From NCBI GenBank assembly GCA_020543525.1, contig JAHYIO010000004.1, positions 2,170,001 through 2,234,000 of the forward strand: 64,000 bases of DNA. The letters run 5' to 3'. Under the pieces are notes generated by a model, which ran no database searches, was not told the DNA's origin, and saw nothing but the letters and a program-made list of their open reading frames with translations. The DNA comes from Coriolopsis trogii (Eukaryota; Basidiomycota; Agaricomycetes; Polyporales; Polyporaceae). A program made the position numbers and the translations under genes. Below are positions 46,720 to 59,500 of the stretch, piece by piece (position 1 is the stretch's first letter; the number at the start of each line of letters is the position of its first letter).

Positions 46720-47560
46720 CGCTCGATGTCAAATCTTCACGGCCAACATTACGGCAGCTTCTCCGCATCTGGACCAGGTACCGGCCCCAACCAAGAGATA
46801 TGTGCGTCGCCGGGGCTGCAGCGCGAGGGGATAAGCGGTCATCGAAAGGCCCACCTTGACCTCGAAGTCCAGTGTTTCAGAGCGCAGAACGGCTGACAAG
46901 ATGCCAATCTTGATCTGACTCTTACACTGTGGTGAGCAGTTCCTGTTTTGCAGGCCCTCTTCGAGACTTGAGAGCCACTTCAAGTTGTCGAAGATCCCGA
47001 TCTTGCAGCGGATACTCTGAGATAGGATGCCAGTACTGTAAGCTTTTCGTGATGATCCGAATCTAGAGCCCGCGCATGTTCCGCGCAAATCCCTGCGCTT
47101 CAATGTCAGTACGAGAACGCGCCGAAGCGCAACGAAAGCAAAAGTCGCGGATGTAGGTCTTGTAGGAGATGAAAATGCCCAAGTTCGGATATTGGCAATC
47201 CGGAATTGTGACAGGCCGAGAGTCACGCGGTAGTTACCACCCAGGCCCAGGGCGCTGGTCACGATCGGGCTTCTCCATGTCCGTCACCTCCTCTGGCGAT
47301 CGATACTCCTTATGCAGCCCTTGAAAGCCGGTCAAACGCCATGAGTGGCATATAAACACGGATGATGCCTGTCTCCGGTTGGCCCGTCAGCGACCGGTTG
47401 GCAGCTACTAGTACGCCCTGTATGTCAAACACCGTGACATGTTCTCGGGGTAGTACAGAACATTTATGAACTACACGGTTATGGCATGCCTTCAGACCAC
47501 CGCCTGTCTGGTGACGGCCGTACGCAGAGTGCACGACTCGCGGCGACATGCTTCAGTCAA
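46720..47560 (-). pseudogene. Unidentified gene Y, copy 1 (probably decayed)
   Basis: Minus-strand fragments are shared with 52190-53000: VFDIQGVLVAANRS against VFDVHGVIASLIVE, TIPDCQ against TFSDCQ, and a later ETLDFEVKV against KTLTLEDKV. The frames need several breaks to join, and no domain is recognisable. It sits just upstream of short X genes in both blocks, so it belonged to the duplicated unit. It could still be a multi-exon gene that I cannot splice. Confidence 0.4.
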
Positions 47561-47895
47561 CAATAGATGTCACTACTGCCACATGCTCCTAGTAATTTCA
47601 TGGAGCCTCTGATTTCATATGAGTGCGTGTAAGCGGCCAATGGGCGGATATAGGGATCAAAAAGAAGCCTGTGCATTGGGGTAATGGTCTTCGTTGGCAC
47701 AAAGTTTGATTCCTTCATCGACGTCCCAGACTAAGTCACGCGCTCGGATAGATCGGTGGAACAAAAACATATGATTGACGTCACGACAGTAATCTCAAGA
47801 CTTTCGTTCGCATATTCCGGGATCATACCACATTTTTGCCGCTACCTGCTTTCGTGAGTCTCAGCCGCGCTTCGGCAAGGATACTCCCGCCGCCT

Positions 47896-49737
47896 TTAGG
47901 CGTAGCTACCAGCGTGACTAGCAGCTAGGCTGGCGGTGGAGGTCTTCTTGTTCACGATGCGCGTGTTGCCGTAGTTGACGGCCAACCCGTTGTCGCCGTC
48001 CGAGTCAGCGAAGGAGCCTTTGACGGCTCCGTTCCCGTTAGAGTTACCATTGCCGTAAGCAGTCAAGGGCTGTGACTCGTCGTCGTCGTCCGAGTCGCCG
48101 ATGGACTGTGAGTCCAACCTTTAGCAACCTGTGCAAATGCTCTAGAGGATGGAGAAATCATACCTTGCTCGCGTACCAGCCCGATGTGGCCGGGTTCACG
48201 GGAACCCAGTGGCTGAAGTTGCCAGCGGAGAGGAGGAGGACCTCCCCACCGCGTTCCTGAATGGCAACGGGGGGTGGGAACTGAAGCGTTTGGGCGATGC
48301 TCATCATATCGTTCTCGGCTTCGTTACAGCTCGTGTTGACAGGGAGGACGAGCTCGACCGTCGCAGTCGTGTCGCCGTCCTACAGCCGGCACATCAGCGT
48401 GAGGAAACGTGAAGGCGCAAAGGATGCACGGGCCTTGGTGACCATTTTGACTTGGTAGCCCTTCGAGATGAGCTTCTTGGTCATGCGCTTCAGGCTGCCG
48501 TCGACAAGGCTGGACGACTGGAACCCGAGCGTAGCGCGGTAGACGCGAGTCTGCGAGGAGATACTAGACTCATGTCACAAATTGATAGCCATGAAGTGAC
48601 TGACCATTCCGCGGTACCAGTCAAGCGACTTAGACATAGTGGTTTCCGAGTCATCGCCCAGGCTACCGCTGAGCTGTTGAGCAGTGAAACTGCCGTCGGG
48701 GTTATGGATCACCCAGATAGTCGTTTCCATGCCGAGCGAAAGCAGGTTCATCGACCAGAGCGGCTTGAGCATCGACACTTCGGATTGGACGATCTGCGAC
48801 ACCCGGTAGTCGAGGGAGAGGTACGCGCTCAAGACCGGCGTGAATTGGGCGGACACCCCCATCCCGACGCCGACATTCGGGTAGATGACCGCTGCCGACA
48901 TATCCTCGTACAGTGATCCACTGTTAGTGATGAAGCCTGGTCGTCTCAGGTCAGCGCCGACAGCTCATATCAACTCAGACAGCATTAGAGACCACTCACC
49001 GACACCGATCGGGGCAGGTCCGTCAGTGCCGTTGTCAGCACGGATCACGCTGCCCGAACCATACGGCTTGGGAGGCTGCGATAATGCCGGTTAGGTACCC
49101 ATCCGTTTCAAGGGATATTGCTTGTGGAACTCTTACCGTCCAGTAGAACACCGGAGGGGACTGGGTCTTGTCGGCTTGAAGTGTCGACTGCTGCCCCGGC
49201 TAAAGGAAGGGTCAATTCGCTGAGGTCGTTGCAGATGTACGTGTTCTTGACGTACCAGGATACCACTGTAGTTCCCAGCGGTGACCATCGAGCCACCGCC
49301 AACTTGAGCGGCGCACACGGCATAGCTAGAGGAAGAGAGATCCATCAGTCTACAATACTTCTGACGACGAGATGTGCTCACTTGCTCTCCCATGTGGCGC
49401 GCATCGTAGATCCACCTGAGCGGAAGGACTTATGAGAAGAGTCACTCGTCACTGTCGAACATTACTACCCACCGGTGGCAGACAGAGTCGTCACTCTTGA
49501 ACACAACCAGTGAGCGTCAGAGTGCGTTTATGTCAAAGATCAAGCTTACTTCCAAGCGACGGGAAACTGGTTTTTGTAGAGGTCGCTACTCGGCGGGGTG
49601 AAGCAAAGCATCAACGAAACGTTGGTACCAAGGTTGGAGCTGCATCATCACGAAACGACGACTGTCGGTGAGAGTGCTGACGATCATTCATAAAATATGA
49701 CTTACCTCCTGAAGGTGAGGTTCTTGATTGTGGCCAT
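47896..49737 (-). CDS. X-family protein X3 (long form), unrecognised
   Basis: Closest relative of X1 and collinear with it exon by exon. It starts MATIKNLTFR, spliced to SNLGTNVSLMLCFTPPS and FPVAWK. Then come VTTLSATGG, the AAQVGGGSMVTAGNYSGIL hallmark, QSPPVFYWT, VIRADNGTDGPAPIGVGFI, the long central exon (AAVIYPNVGVGMGVSAQ, TTIWVIHNPDGSFTAQQLSG), and the second domain (ELVLPVNTSCNEAENDMMS, QERGGEVLLLSAGNFSHW). The tail is Asp/Ser/Gly/Asn-rich and ends SYA, shorter than in X1. All splice junctions that I followed are canonical and no stop interrupts them. A TATA-like box is about 95 bp upstream. Confidence 0.75.
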
Positions 49738-50685
49738 TGTGAAGACGTTTGAAGTGGTAACGAGTCTAACAGGTGTGAGTCAGATGAGATGGGACGAGTG
49801 CTCAAGACGGTGTACTGCCCGTATTCCTTATATACTGTGATGTTGGCGCTGTCCTAGGCAGCAAACCGCAGCCCGTGACCGCCCCGCCCCATTCTAGCCT
49901 GCCCAATGGCCGCTCCTCAGCAGGGAGTTAGTATGCGCCTCCTGAGGAGGAGACTTGCGTCTATGGATCGGGTCGAAGGATCGCCTCCCAGTTGGTGGCG
50001 CACCCACCCACGCCGTGCCACTCCGCTGCACGACGCGCACCCGGCTCTGTCGCATCAGGTAAATAGTACGCAACCAAAAGAACGTCTTACACGTTCGTCC
50101 GGTCACTTGCCTGCATGGACGATGTATCTGACTTCGTGTTTGGCGAACGAGTCGCGTGCAGTCATGGAATCCCCGTCAGCCGAACACGCGACTGGTTCTC
50201 GCCGACGTTGGGACTGGTAAATCTAGATATGCAAATGGTCGCCGCGATCAATCCCCCGACCCGTGTCATAACCACAGATAACACTTGACAGCTTGGAGTC
50301 CAGACAACGCGTGTTGCATGCAAATGATGACCCGAGTTGTGACTGCCGACCTAGCCAGTGTACGCTTCCATTGACGGAGAAGAGAGTCAGGCGAGTGCAT
50401 GTGTGCGAGTGTATGGATTGAGTACGGATCTCGGGTACGAGTTCCAGCATGAGTCCGCCCAGCATGGTCGCGAACAAAGATGGCAGTCAGGACTCAGGAG
50501 CAGACGTTAGACGCCCGACCCAGGTGACGGCTGACCGTGACAAGATTCAAGAGGTTTGTGTCACACCGGTCACAAAATGTAAAAGCAGAGTTGTTTCTTC
50601 AGTCTGTCGTTCCACAAACTCAAGTGGATGCTAATTCTATCCATGAATCTGCTTTCGTAAGCCTCTATGTATGATTCCTGCGTCG
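49738..50685. other. Spacer between X3 and X4
   Basis: Equivalent of 44348-45365. It holds the X3 promoter; no gene seen. Confidence 0.45.
49828..49836 (-). promoter_or_regulatory. TATA-like box of X3
   Basis: AGTATATAA on the minus strand about 95 bp before the X3 start codon, in the same context as the box before X1. Confidence 0.55.
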
Positions 50686-51811
50686 TCACAGTTCGTCATC
50701 GCAGGACATCGACGCAGCCACCTGCCGAGCCTGGTAACCCCCCGTCGGTGTCCTCTCGACCACGACCGTCGTGTTGAGGTGCAACTCGCGCATGTCGGCT
50801 TCCCATAGAGGCCTAATGTTCTTGAACTGATCGTCCAGCATTTGGTTCTCCTGGTAGGGGAAGTTGATGTATGCCTGTACGAGAGGGACGTAGTCCGCCC
50901 ACACCGAGGCTCCCGGACTACAATGTGCCACATAGTCAGTCACGTCCGAGAACGTATGCTAGCGTACTCACGCAACATCGGGGCACATTAGGACAGTACT
51001 CAGTTGCTCGTTATCGGCCCCCGCGTTTGAGATAAAACCTGGGCCATTCAACTCAGGAACATCCCAACAGAGATAGACGCATCGCACACACCGAAGCCAA
51101 TGTTGGCGGGGACGGGTGTTCCATTGTCTACCTGAACCTCGTTCTGAGCGGATACGTCTTTGACCGGATCCTAACAAAAGGCAAGGGTGATGCAGGTGAG
51201 TCTGAGGCCATGCCCTTCATCTGTGGACAGTCGCAAACCGAGAAGTAGTACACGGGCGGGTTGATGGACGCGTCGAGCAAAAGTGAGGTACGCTGTTGGA
51301 GCTACGACGCAGGAATTGATTTCATCGGTACCAACCCATGAAAATTCGCACTCACGGTGATGGGCGCATAGTTCCCTGCAGACACGAACTGTCCGCCACC
51401 AACTTGGGCAACACAGCAGGCAGTTCTAAAACACTCTGAGCGCGGCTACACGGTTCAAAAGCTGGTCGATACTCACGCATTTGTGCCTAACACAGTAAAG
51501 ACCGAGGTCCCTGAGGTCATAGTTCAGCAACCAGTGGTAAGACTTGACGCATTTCATACCTTTTGCTGCCAGAGTGGTTACTCTGCGCACATTCAGCGAG
51601 TGTCATAAGTCGCGGTTCATTATTGATGACTCACTTCCAAGCGACAGGAAATTTGGTGACGTAGAGTTCCTTCGACGGCGGTGCTATGCACAGGAGCAAG
51701 GTGGTGTGGGCACCGAGGTCCTTGCTGAAGCACCAGTCAGCAAGACAAGTGAGGTCTATGAAAATGTTCCGACCTCCTGAACGTTACTTTCTTGGTCAGT
51801 TGGGCAGCCAT
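50686..51811 (-). CDS. X-family protein X4 (short form), unrecognised
   Basis: Paralogue of X2 with the same exon plan, roughly 230 residues. It begins MAAQLTKKVTFR. It contains NGTPVPANIGFGFISNAGAD, then STVLMCPDVA, WADYVPLVQAYINFPYQEN, NIRPLWEADMRELHLN and TTVVVERTPTGGYQARQVA, ending SMSCDDEL. The glycine-rich AQVGGGQFVSAGNYA hallmark is present near 51370-51420. No frame break noticed. Function unknown. Confidence 0.7.
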
Positions 51812-52189
51812 GATGAACGGGTGAGTGCGCAGACTGGAGTGTTTCGGAGGAGCCTGGTCCTGCTGGGTGGAACGAAAGAACGTCTCTGAGACAAGGCTGA
51901 CTTGAGGGAAGCTCCGGGCACGAGGCGGATACGGGCCTGGCAGAGAACTTATTCTCGGTCGCTGGAACTCACCGCGGCTAGCCGTACGTCCATGTCGATG
52001 TTGAGAATTTCGCTCGCGCTCAACGTCATAATACTAGGGCTAACATAACGGCATCCTGTATGCTTCTCCGCTGCTAAGCCAAGTGGCCCCTTGTGATGGG
52101 CACGTTCGTACAATGCGGTCCCAGAGAATCAGCCCCAAACTGTCGAACGCGGAAGACCTTCTACCAACCTTCCACAGTGCTGACATGTC

Positions 52190-53000
52190 GGAGTGGAATT
52201 CGTTGCCTTGCGCGACCGATTATAGGCTCAACATGTCGACATCCGTAGAGCCTACAATAGAATCATATTTGCTATGATCGGTCGCCACTGCAACGAAGCG
52301 ACCTTGTCCTCTAGTGTCAGGGTTTTGCAGGGGGACAAGGATAGAGAGACGCTATTCAGGGTCGCTTGGATTGGAAGTTCCTCGTTCTTTGCCGGGGCCC
52401 GGCGTGCACGGCAGACAGGGGAGTTGAAGACATCGAGGCTATCGAATATGCGTAACTCACGCAGATACAGCATGAGCGCTTGTGTCTCAGTGTCAGAGTT
52501 AAGTCGCATGAAGGCGTGGCGATAGAATGAGTTCAAGGTGTTGGTCGGCGGTCGCAGGAGCTTGAGATACCACGGCGTGACTCGGAGTTGGCAGTCCGAG
52601 AATGTGACATACTGTCAGTCACGGTCTAGTCACCGCCCGCCGCTTAGGTTCAGGCGCTAGTCGGGCTTCTACCTGTCCCACGTCGAGTCCGCTCTTCCGC
52701 ATCCTTACACGTTCAACGACATCAGTGCATCATTCTCGACCTCAACGTTTCTAAATGATGCAAAGTTGGCCGGCCATTGACCACGGCCGTGGGGCATGTA
52801 CTACCTCGATTCGACGATCAAGCTTGCAATCACGCCGTGTACGTCAAACAGCTTCTGTTGGTGCTGCGATTCCTCGGCAGCTTTTTTTTCTCTGGGTAGA
52901 TACCTGGACTATTCTGGCGCGTTATGTGTTGACCTGCCTGGCATCGGACGTAATGCAGAGTGCATGACTTGCGGCGCCGTGTCCTCACCGTCCAGATCAG
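52190..53000 (-). pseudogene. Unidentified gene Y, copy 2 (probably decayed)
   Basis: Counterpart of 46720-47560. The best frame (52252-52536 minus) includes NSFYRHAFMRLNSDTETQAL and KTLTLEDKVASLQW. A VFDVHGVIASLIVE-like fragment lies near 52830. It contains an eight-T run that interrupts possible frames. Not recognised. Confidence 0.4.
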
Positions 53001-53177
53001 AAGTCACCACCGCCAGCTCCTAGACCTCCTTCAATTCGGGTCGCATCTCGTCAGGGAACGCTGTCAGAGTAGCTCGGGTTTTCTTCCTTACAACGAGGCT
53101 TTGGGGTTCAGATGGCACGGTAGTCGCTTGACTCCCGGAATCGATACCCACCCCCACGTCTCGTTCTCCCCACGACC

Positions 53178-54315
53178 ATGCCGACCAAGACGTTGACCTT
53201 CGCCGGGTCAGTCAGTGACACTCATGATCTGTGTTCATATACTCATCGTGGAATACAGAGAGAATGTGGGACGGGATCTCAGCCTGACGCTTTGTCTCCT
53301 AGCTCCGTCCCCGGATTTATTCAATACTCACTTTCCGGTAGTCATACAGTGAGTATCATCGTATCGCCAGTCTTATCGCAGTCGAACTGCTTGACAAATG
53401 TACGTGCAGGAGCATTGTGCTACCCGCTAGAGGTCCGTTGCCGTGGTGACAAGTTCTGTTCCAGGCGCATGACTGACGACTCGATCTAGGACGCACAACG
53501 ACCGAAGTTTCGTACAGCGAGTTGTATGTGTCGAGCAAGGCTCTCGTCTTGTCAACATTGTTTCGAATTGACCCATTCTCCTCAGAATGGCATGCTCTGT
53601 AGCGCAGGTGGGGTCAGGCCAGTTCATAACAGCGGGAGCTTACTCTCAAGTCTCGGTGAGTGGCGCAGTCTCAAGTGAGCTTGGGCGTTTTTGTTGAGCG
53701 AGCTATTAGGGAGGCGACCAGGTTTCCCTTCTGATGGATGCATCCGTGAATCCACCTGTTCAATACTTCTCTGTGAGGATGTTTGCTCTCTGCATATGCT
53801 GTGCCATTGTGACAACTCGGATTCTCCAGGCCCCGCGCCAGGTTTGGTCAGGAAAGTCCGTTCAGGTTGTCAACGAAAGCACCGTGACGACGAACATAGG
53901 GTTCGGTACGTCCTATCATGCTTCTATGTCTACGCTCACACCGACGTCGTACCAGGTTACATCACTGACGAAGGTACCGACCACGAGGAGCTCCATACCG
54001 CGCTCATGTTTCCGGATGTCAGGTAATGACCTCCACCCCATATCTTGCATTGCTGAACAGAGCCATGTCTGATGCCTCTCGAACTCTAGGAATGGCTCCT
54101 CGATCACGGCTGAGTTTGCCCCCATCGTGCGCGTGTACGCGATGCCTCAAGGCCATAAGACGGGCCAGATACTCGGGGAGGAAATGAGGCACGTGCGGCC
54201 TGTATTGGAGATCGACATGCGCGCTCTCTGCCAGTCTACTACGGTATACGTGAGGTCTGCGGTGACCATCGAAGCGTATCCCCTGGGATTGGACGCACCG
54301 TTGCCGGTTCTGTGA
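53178..54315 (+). CDS. X-family protein X5 (short form, plus strand)
   Basis: The most diverged short member and the first on the plus strand. Exon 1 is MPTKTLTFAG with a GTCAGT donor. Then come a DLSLTLCLLAPSPDLF block and FPVV, a TTTEVSYSE block, SVAQVGSGQFITAGAYSQV, LLMDASVNPPVQYFSVR, and VWSGKSVQVVNESTVTTNIG with FG. GYITDEGTDHEELHTALMFP follows, then a last exon with ITAEFAPIVRVYAMPQGHK, VRPVLEIDMRALC and STTVYVRS, ending PLPVL. The exon order equals X2 and X4. One or two middle exons are hard to place, so a minor defect cannot be excluded. Confidence 0.62.
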
Positions 54316-56408
54316 TCAGCCTCAGAGTCGTGCACGCTGAAGCTTAGGTGACAGTGGCTTTTGCATCCATTTCCTGCTACTAATCTCACCTGCGAGCCTG
54401 TCTCCTGCTCAACACTCCGCGCGTCGCTCACTCTCAGCCTAGGACATTTGCTCCTTGCACTTGCAGGCGCGGTTATATGAGCTGTTAAGCATCTGCACTC
54501 CGTTATCCCATTCACGTACCCGATTGTATACCTGTATAGAACTCTTTTGCACTTCATGTCATCATTGGGTGACTAGTCGAAGCAGCCGCTCAAGATTACG
54601 ATAAGATAAGGCCAATCCCCCCCCCCCGGCTCCGGGCCCCGGGCCGTGTCGAACTCTAAGTTCTACCACCACCATCCTCCATGATGATGCGTCTACCACC
54701 GCTGTCCCTGAACGCCTTTGCATGATCGAGAAGAACTTGAATAGGTATTGCTAAGATGTTTTAGTTTGATCTCGGCAAGGCTTCTCAAGTCCTACTACAG
54801 AATCCGCCGGTATTCTTCAGCGATAGCACGACCCGGCGACATCCACGGTCTAATGTTGGTGTATGCATGTGAGTAGCAGCGATCTTTATCTATCCCGAAA
54901 CAGTCCATTCCGTATCGCGTGGATGCGATTATCGACTGCACTGCTGCAGTAAAGTTGCAGGTCATCGAGACTCAAGGGACGGACGCGATGTGTTGCTGTA
55001 GACCATATCAGAGTTCATGGATGGCTATTGCATCCATTTTGTATGGACCATGTGAGTACCAATCGAAGTACTGCCGTTGGCATATGAGCCCTCCGGTGTC
55101 ATGTATGTCAGCGGGCGTGTGGTCCTTCAAGAAGCAGCTATGCGCGCCGTAGCACCTTTGGACCGTTGTCGTTCTTCCTATCGATATCGGCTCCCCGCGC
55201 GGACCGCATATGTGGTATCATGAACAATCTCACCTTCTTTTCATCACTGTATATGTCCTGGATATGCTGCTGACGTCCGGTCATCCAGGTCTCCGCATGC
55301 CCGGTTTCTAGCACCATGCTTCTACCCCTCCGAGCGGCGACCTGTAACATTTACGAAACACTGCGTCCTTCGGTCCGGGCTCAGGAGCGACTTCCCACTG
55401 ACATATCGTTACAGTACTCAACTACCCGTCCGCGTTCCGACACTCATGAATCAATTATTTTGCATCGCACACCTCGGCAGTTACGGCGTGTTTCCCGAGT
55501 CGCATGCTCCTCGTGCCGTCAGTAGGCATCGGCATCGCCACTGTCGCACAGGCGGCCTGTGGTGTCCCGTTTACCATGCAAGACACCTGGTACTACATGG
55601 CTGACACCTGTCATCTTTGACTCTTTGACTGTCTGTCGCCTGGGCGCACATGTTGAGCGAGGAGATAAGTCGAACGCTCGCTGCTGTCCGGGTGTCACTT
55701 CAGCGCTTATCGCGATCCAAGTTTTCTGATGCGCAGTGGCTCGCCTATGTTCTCCTGCATCCCTAATGTCCCGAGTCCGACTTCTCTCGACTTCATCGAC
55801 TAGTTCAGTAAGTAAGTACACCGTCCTTCCGAGCTATTCTAAGATGTAGTGAAAGCTGCTGATGTGTTGCGCGGATCAGCTCAAGGAGGTTCAACAGCGC
55901 TGGCTCGGAGCTTCCTATGTGCGTAGTTCCTCGCCATCTGACCGGCATGAGAACCTTATGTCAGGTTTGTCACTGCGATGTCTTCTCTGATATTTGTGGA
56001 ACCCAGGCTCACGTTAATATGTCTTTGCATTAGGAAGTACTCTAACAATCTGCCAAACTTCGTTGCCTTGTACACAACAGAGAACACGTCAGCAAATAGT
56101 GTGCATTTTTCGTATCGTAAACATACTGAACAATCTGATTCCGTCACGTAGATCTCCTGCATGATGGGTCTAGCCCGGGTCGGCGGCATCTACCAAAGCG
56201 ACGCGGTTTGATCACCCAGCCGATATAGTTCGCGAAGCTGTCGAAGCAGACCTCGGACTACACGCTCGTGGTCCGCATATGCTGTAACGCTATCGGCTAT
56301 GCTCTGCTTCTTCACAAGGGACACTTTCCGACCGTCAATTCTTGTCGCAACCGCCCATCATGTACATCATAGAATGCTTCTGCACAGAGCAGAACCCGCG
56401 GGTCCCCT
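54316..56408. other. Intergenic, no gene supported
   Basis: About 2.1 kb. Contains an 11-base C run at 54617-54627 followed by a GC-rich palindromic stretch (GGGCCCCGGGCC). Open frames are short and without motifs. Confidence 0.4.
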
Positions 56409-56409
56409 C

Positions 56410-56420
56410 ATATATATATA
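56410..56420 (+). promoter_or_regulatory. TATA-like box of the adenylate-forming reductase
   Basis: ATATATATATA about 80-90 bp upstream of the start codon at 56501, the usual distance for fungal TATA boxes plus a short leader. Confidence 0.55.
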
Positions 56421-56500
56421 CCAACGCCCTCATCCGTCGCGACAACCAGCACTGTCTGACCCATACCCCCTCGCTACCTCTTCAGCAGTCAGCTTCCACC

Positions 56501-59500
56501 ATGTCGCTCAAGAACGCACCGGACTTCTACAACCCCACTGTGCAGACCGTGCAGGGCGCGAATAGCCAAACGTTCAAGCGCCCGGAGCTGGACACCGACT
56601 TGACCATCCCGGAGTTATTCGAACACCATGCGAAACACAGTCCCGAGCACCCTGTCTTCGTCTACCCCGACGAGGAACAGAACGAGCAAGTCATTCGTTT
56701 CCCGGAGGTTTTCCGCGCTATCCGCAAAGCCGCCACAATCTCCTCTGCCCACTACAGCCGCATGTTCGACTACTACACCAAGGCGCAGGAGGGGAAATCC
56801 AGTGATGAGTCCCCTGTCATTGGCATCCTCGCCACAGCAGGTACGTACGCGCTCTCGTCTTCATTCCTCCCGAGCAGCCTGAGCGCTGGCTGAAGATCCG
56901 CGCACGTCCCAGACTCCATTTCGTTTTACACGCTCAAAGTGGGGCTGATGTACCTCGGCCTGACCCCGTTCCCGATCTCGACGCGTAACTCGGCCATCGC
57001 GGTCGCGCACCTCGTGACGAAGACGGGAGTGAAACAGATGTTCGTGAGCGCGGACCCCGCGATGCAGCGCCTCGCGCGCGAGACGAACGAGCTCCTTGCC
57101 GAGAAAGGGCTCCAGTTTGAACTGCTGCCCATGCCGACTTTCGAGGACTTGTATGGGCCTGGAGGCGATGACGCGCTGGTGCCGATGGGTAGAGTGAGTC
57201 CGAACAAGACGTGCATTATCCTGCACTCTTCAGGTGCGTCCTCCTCGGATACCGCCACTCCGCGGGGATGCGCCGCATCCTCCCCGCGGGTTGCGCGCAT
57301 AGGGTTTCCTCGCGCTGACGCAGGCGCGCCGCAGGATCTACGGCTTTCCCGAAGCCGATCCGCTTCTTGGACAAGAACTTCAGGAAGTGGGGAACCTTTG
57401 TCTGTCAGTTCGCGCTGTGCTTTTGGTAATGACTCTTCGGACGTCTAAAGTGTTCTGCGCTTGATAGACTTTGGAGAGTTCGACTTCTGTGGCGTGCGCG
57501 TCGCGGGCACCGCAAATCCCATGTTCCGTGCGTGATGCTCGCATCAATCTGGTATATTCCGAAACTGACATGCTATTTCTGCATAGATGTAATGGGTTCG
57601 CTGATGATGACTTGGTCGGTGAGTCGACTGTCGGAGTCGTCTAGGATGCAACACCGCTGATTGTGCACAATGTATCGCGTGCAGATCTACAGTGGTGTAG
57701 TCTGGTCCATGTTCAAGCCATGCACCCCACCGGTCGTTCCGACCCCCGATATCTTCTTGGACACCGTAGTTGCAACTCGCTCCGAGGTTGTGTACTGCGT
57801 GCCCGCGTTCATCGAGGTCCATGTTTTTTCAACCCTATGTGCACACGTCGCTCAACTTGTGTAACATTAGGCATGGGCACGCAATCCTGAGAATATGCCT
57901 AGGATCAACACTCTTCGTGCAATGGTACGACGCTCAAATTCCATCGCTAATGTAGTGTGTCTAACTGACTGGATACTGCACTGACAGATTTACGCCGGCG
58001 CACCGATGAACAAGCAGATCGGAGACAGACTCGCCGCGGAGGGTATCGCGCTCATTCCCTTCTATGGCTCGTGCGTATCCTCTGATCTTCGTTCCTGAGA
58101 TGTTGGGCGCCGGTCCGTCCGACTACGGCGCCGTTTACTCACTAGGTTGAGCGCCGCGCTGATACCTGGTTTCATGATAGAACGGAAATCGGCGCCGTCG
58201 TCCGCCTCATTCCGCACCCAGAGACGATGGAGAAGTCAGAGTGGGACTATTTCCAGATCTCTCCGCACATCGATATCCGACTGATCCCTCAAGAAGGCCA
58301 ACCTGGCATCTACGAGCCCGTTGCCTTTGTTAGTAGCATGGCTTCTTACTACTTGTGGCGGGAGACTCACGGCAGACACTTCACAGGACTCGTCGACTTT
58401 CACGCCCAATGTCTTCAACTCGGTCATCGATGGGCGCCCGGCGTACTCGACCAGCGATCTTCTGCAGCAACATCCCACTAAACCTCATCTGTTCCGGGTC
58501 TTTGGACGCGCGGATGATCAGCTCATGCTCTCCACGGGAGAGAAAACCAATCCTGCACCGTTGGGTATGTAACAAGCGTTCGAGGGATTGGATTGTTACT
58601 AACGCCCTACCACAGAGGCCATTCTAACTCAGGATCCACACGTTCTCGCGTGCCTCATGTTTGGCCGCGGACGCTTCCAGAATGGTATTCTAATTCAACC
58701 CAAGGAGCCCTTTGACCCCGATGACGAGGCCGCACTCGAGGAATTCCGGAACAAGATCTGGTCCGTTTGTTGTGTCCACCTCTGCTCGCAACGTAGCTGA
58801 CAGCACCTGCAGGCCATCTATCGAAAAGATGAACGCGTATGCTCCGTCGCATTCTCGCATATTCAAAGAGGTGAGCGCCGATGTCAACATGTTACGAGTG
58901 AGCAGCGTAGTGAACATAGGCCTCAGATGATTATGGTCACAAAGCCAGACAAGCCGCTTGAATATACGGCGAAGGGCACCCCTCGTCGACAGGTCTGTAT
59001 TGCATCATATGCCGAAGAGATTGATGCACTCTATAAGCGCGTAGAGGAATCGTCGCAAATCGATCTTCCTCCTCCGCACAACTGGTCTCCAGAGTCCGTG
59101 CACGAGTACATGCGTGACGTCGTCAATAAGATCATGAAGAACGGAGACCTCAGAGACGAGGACGATCTTTTCCAGCAAGGTTGCGACAGGTCTGTATTGC
59201 TGCGACTGTGCATTCAACGTCATATCTGACACGCTGCTTACCCTCGTGTGTTGTCAGTCTACAAGCTACCTGGATTCGCAACACCGTCATCCACGCTCTC
59301 CGCTCCTCCTCAAACGTTAATACCCACGACATGCCCTCGACCTTCGTCTACTCCCACCCAACCATCTCCGCCCTCGCATCTTACGTCTCCGGCCTCTTCT
59401 CAGGCAAGGCGGTCGACAAGGATGCCGAGCGCGTTGCCGCTATCGAGCGGATGCGTGCGCTTCTCGAGAAGTACAGTGCCGGTCTTGAGCGACGCTTCCC

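Larger units (their letters stand above)
42436..47560. repeat. Tandem gene block 1 (X1-X2-Y1)
   Basis: The order X-long, X-short, Y, all on the minus strand, is repeated at 47896-53000 with comparable spacing. Protein-level similarity between equivalent genes is much higher than between long and short forms, so the whole block was duplicated rather than single genes. Confidence 0.75.
47896..53000. repeat. Tandem gene block 2 (X3-X4-Y2)
   Basis: Second copy of the three-gene block at 42436-47560, same order and orientation. Confidence 0.75.
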
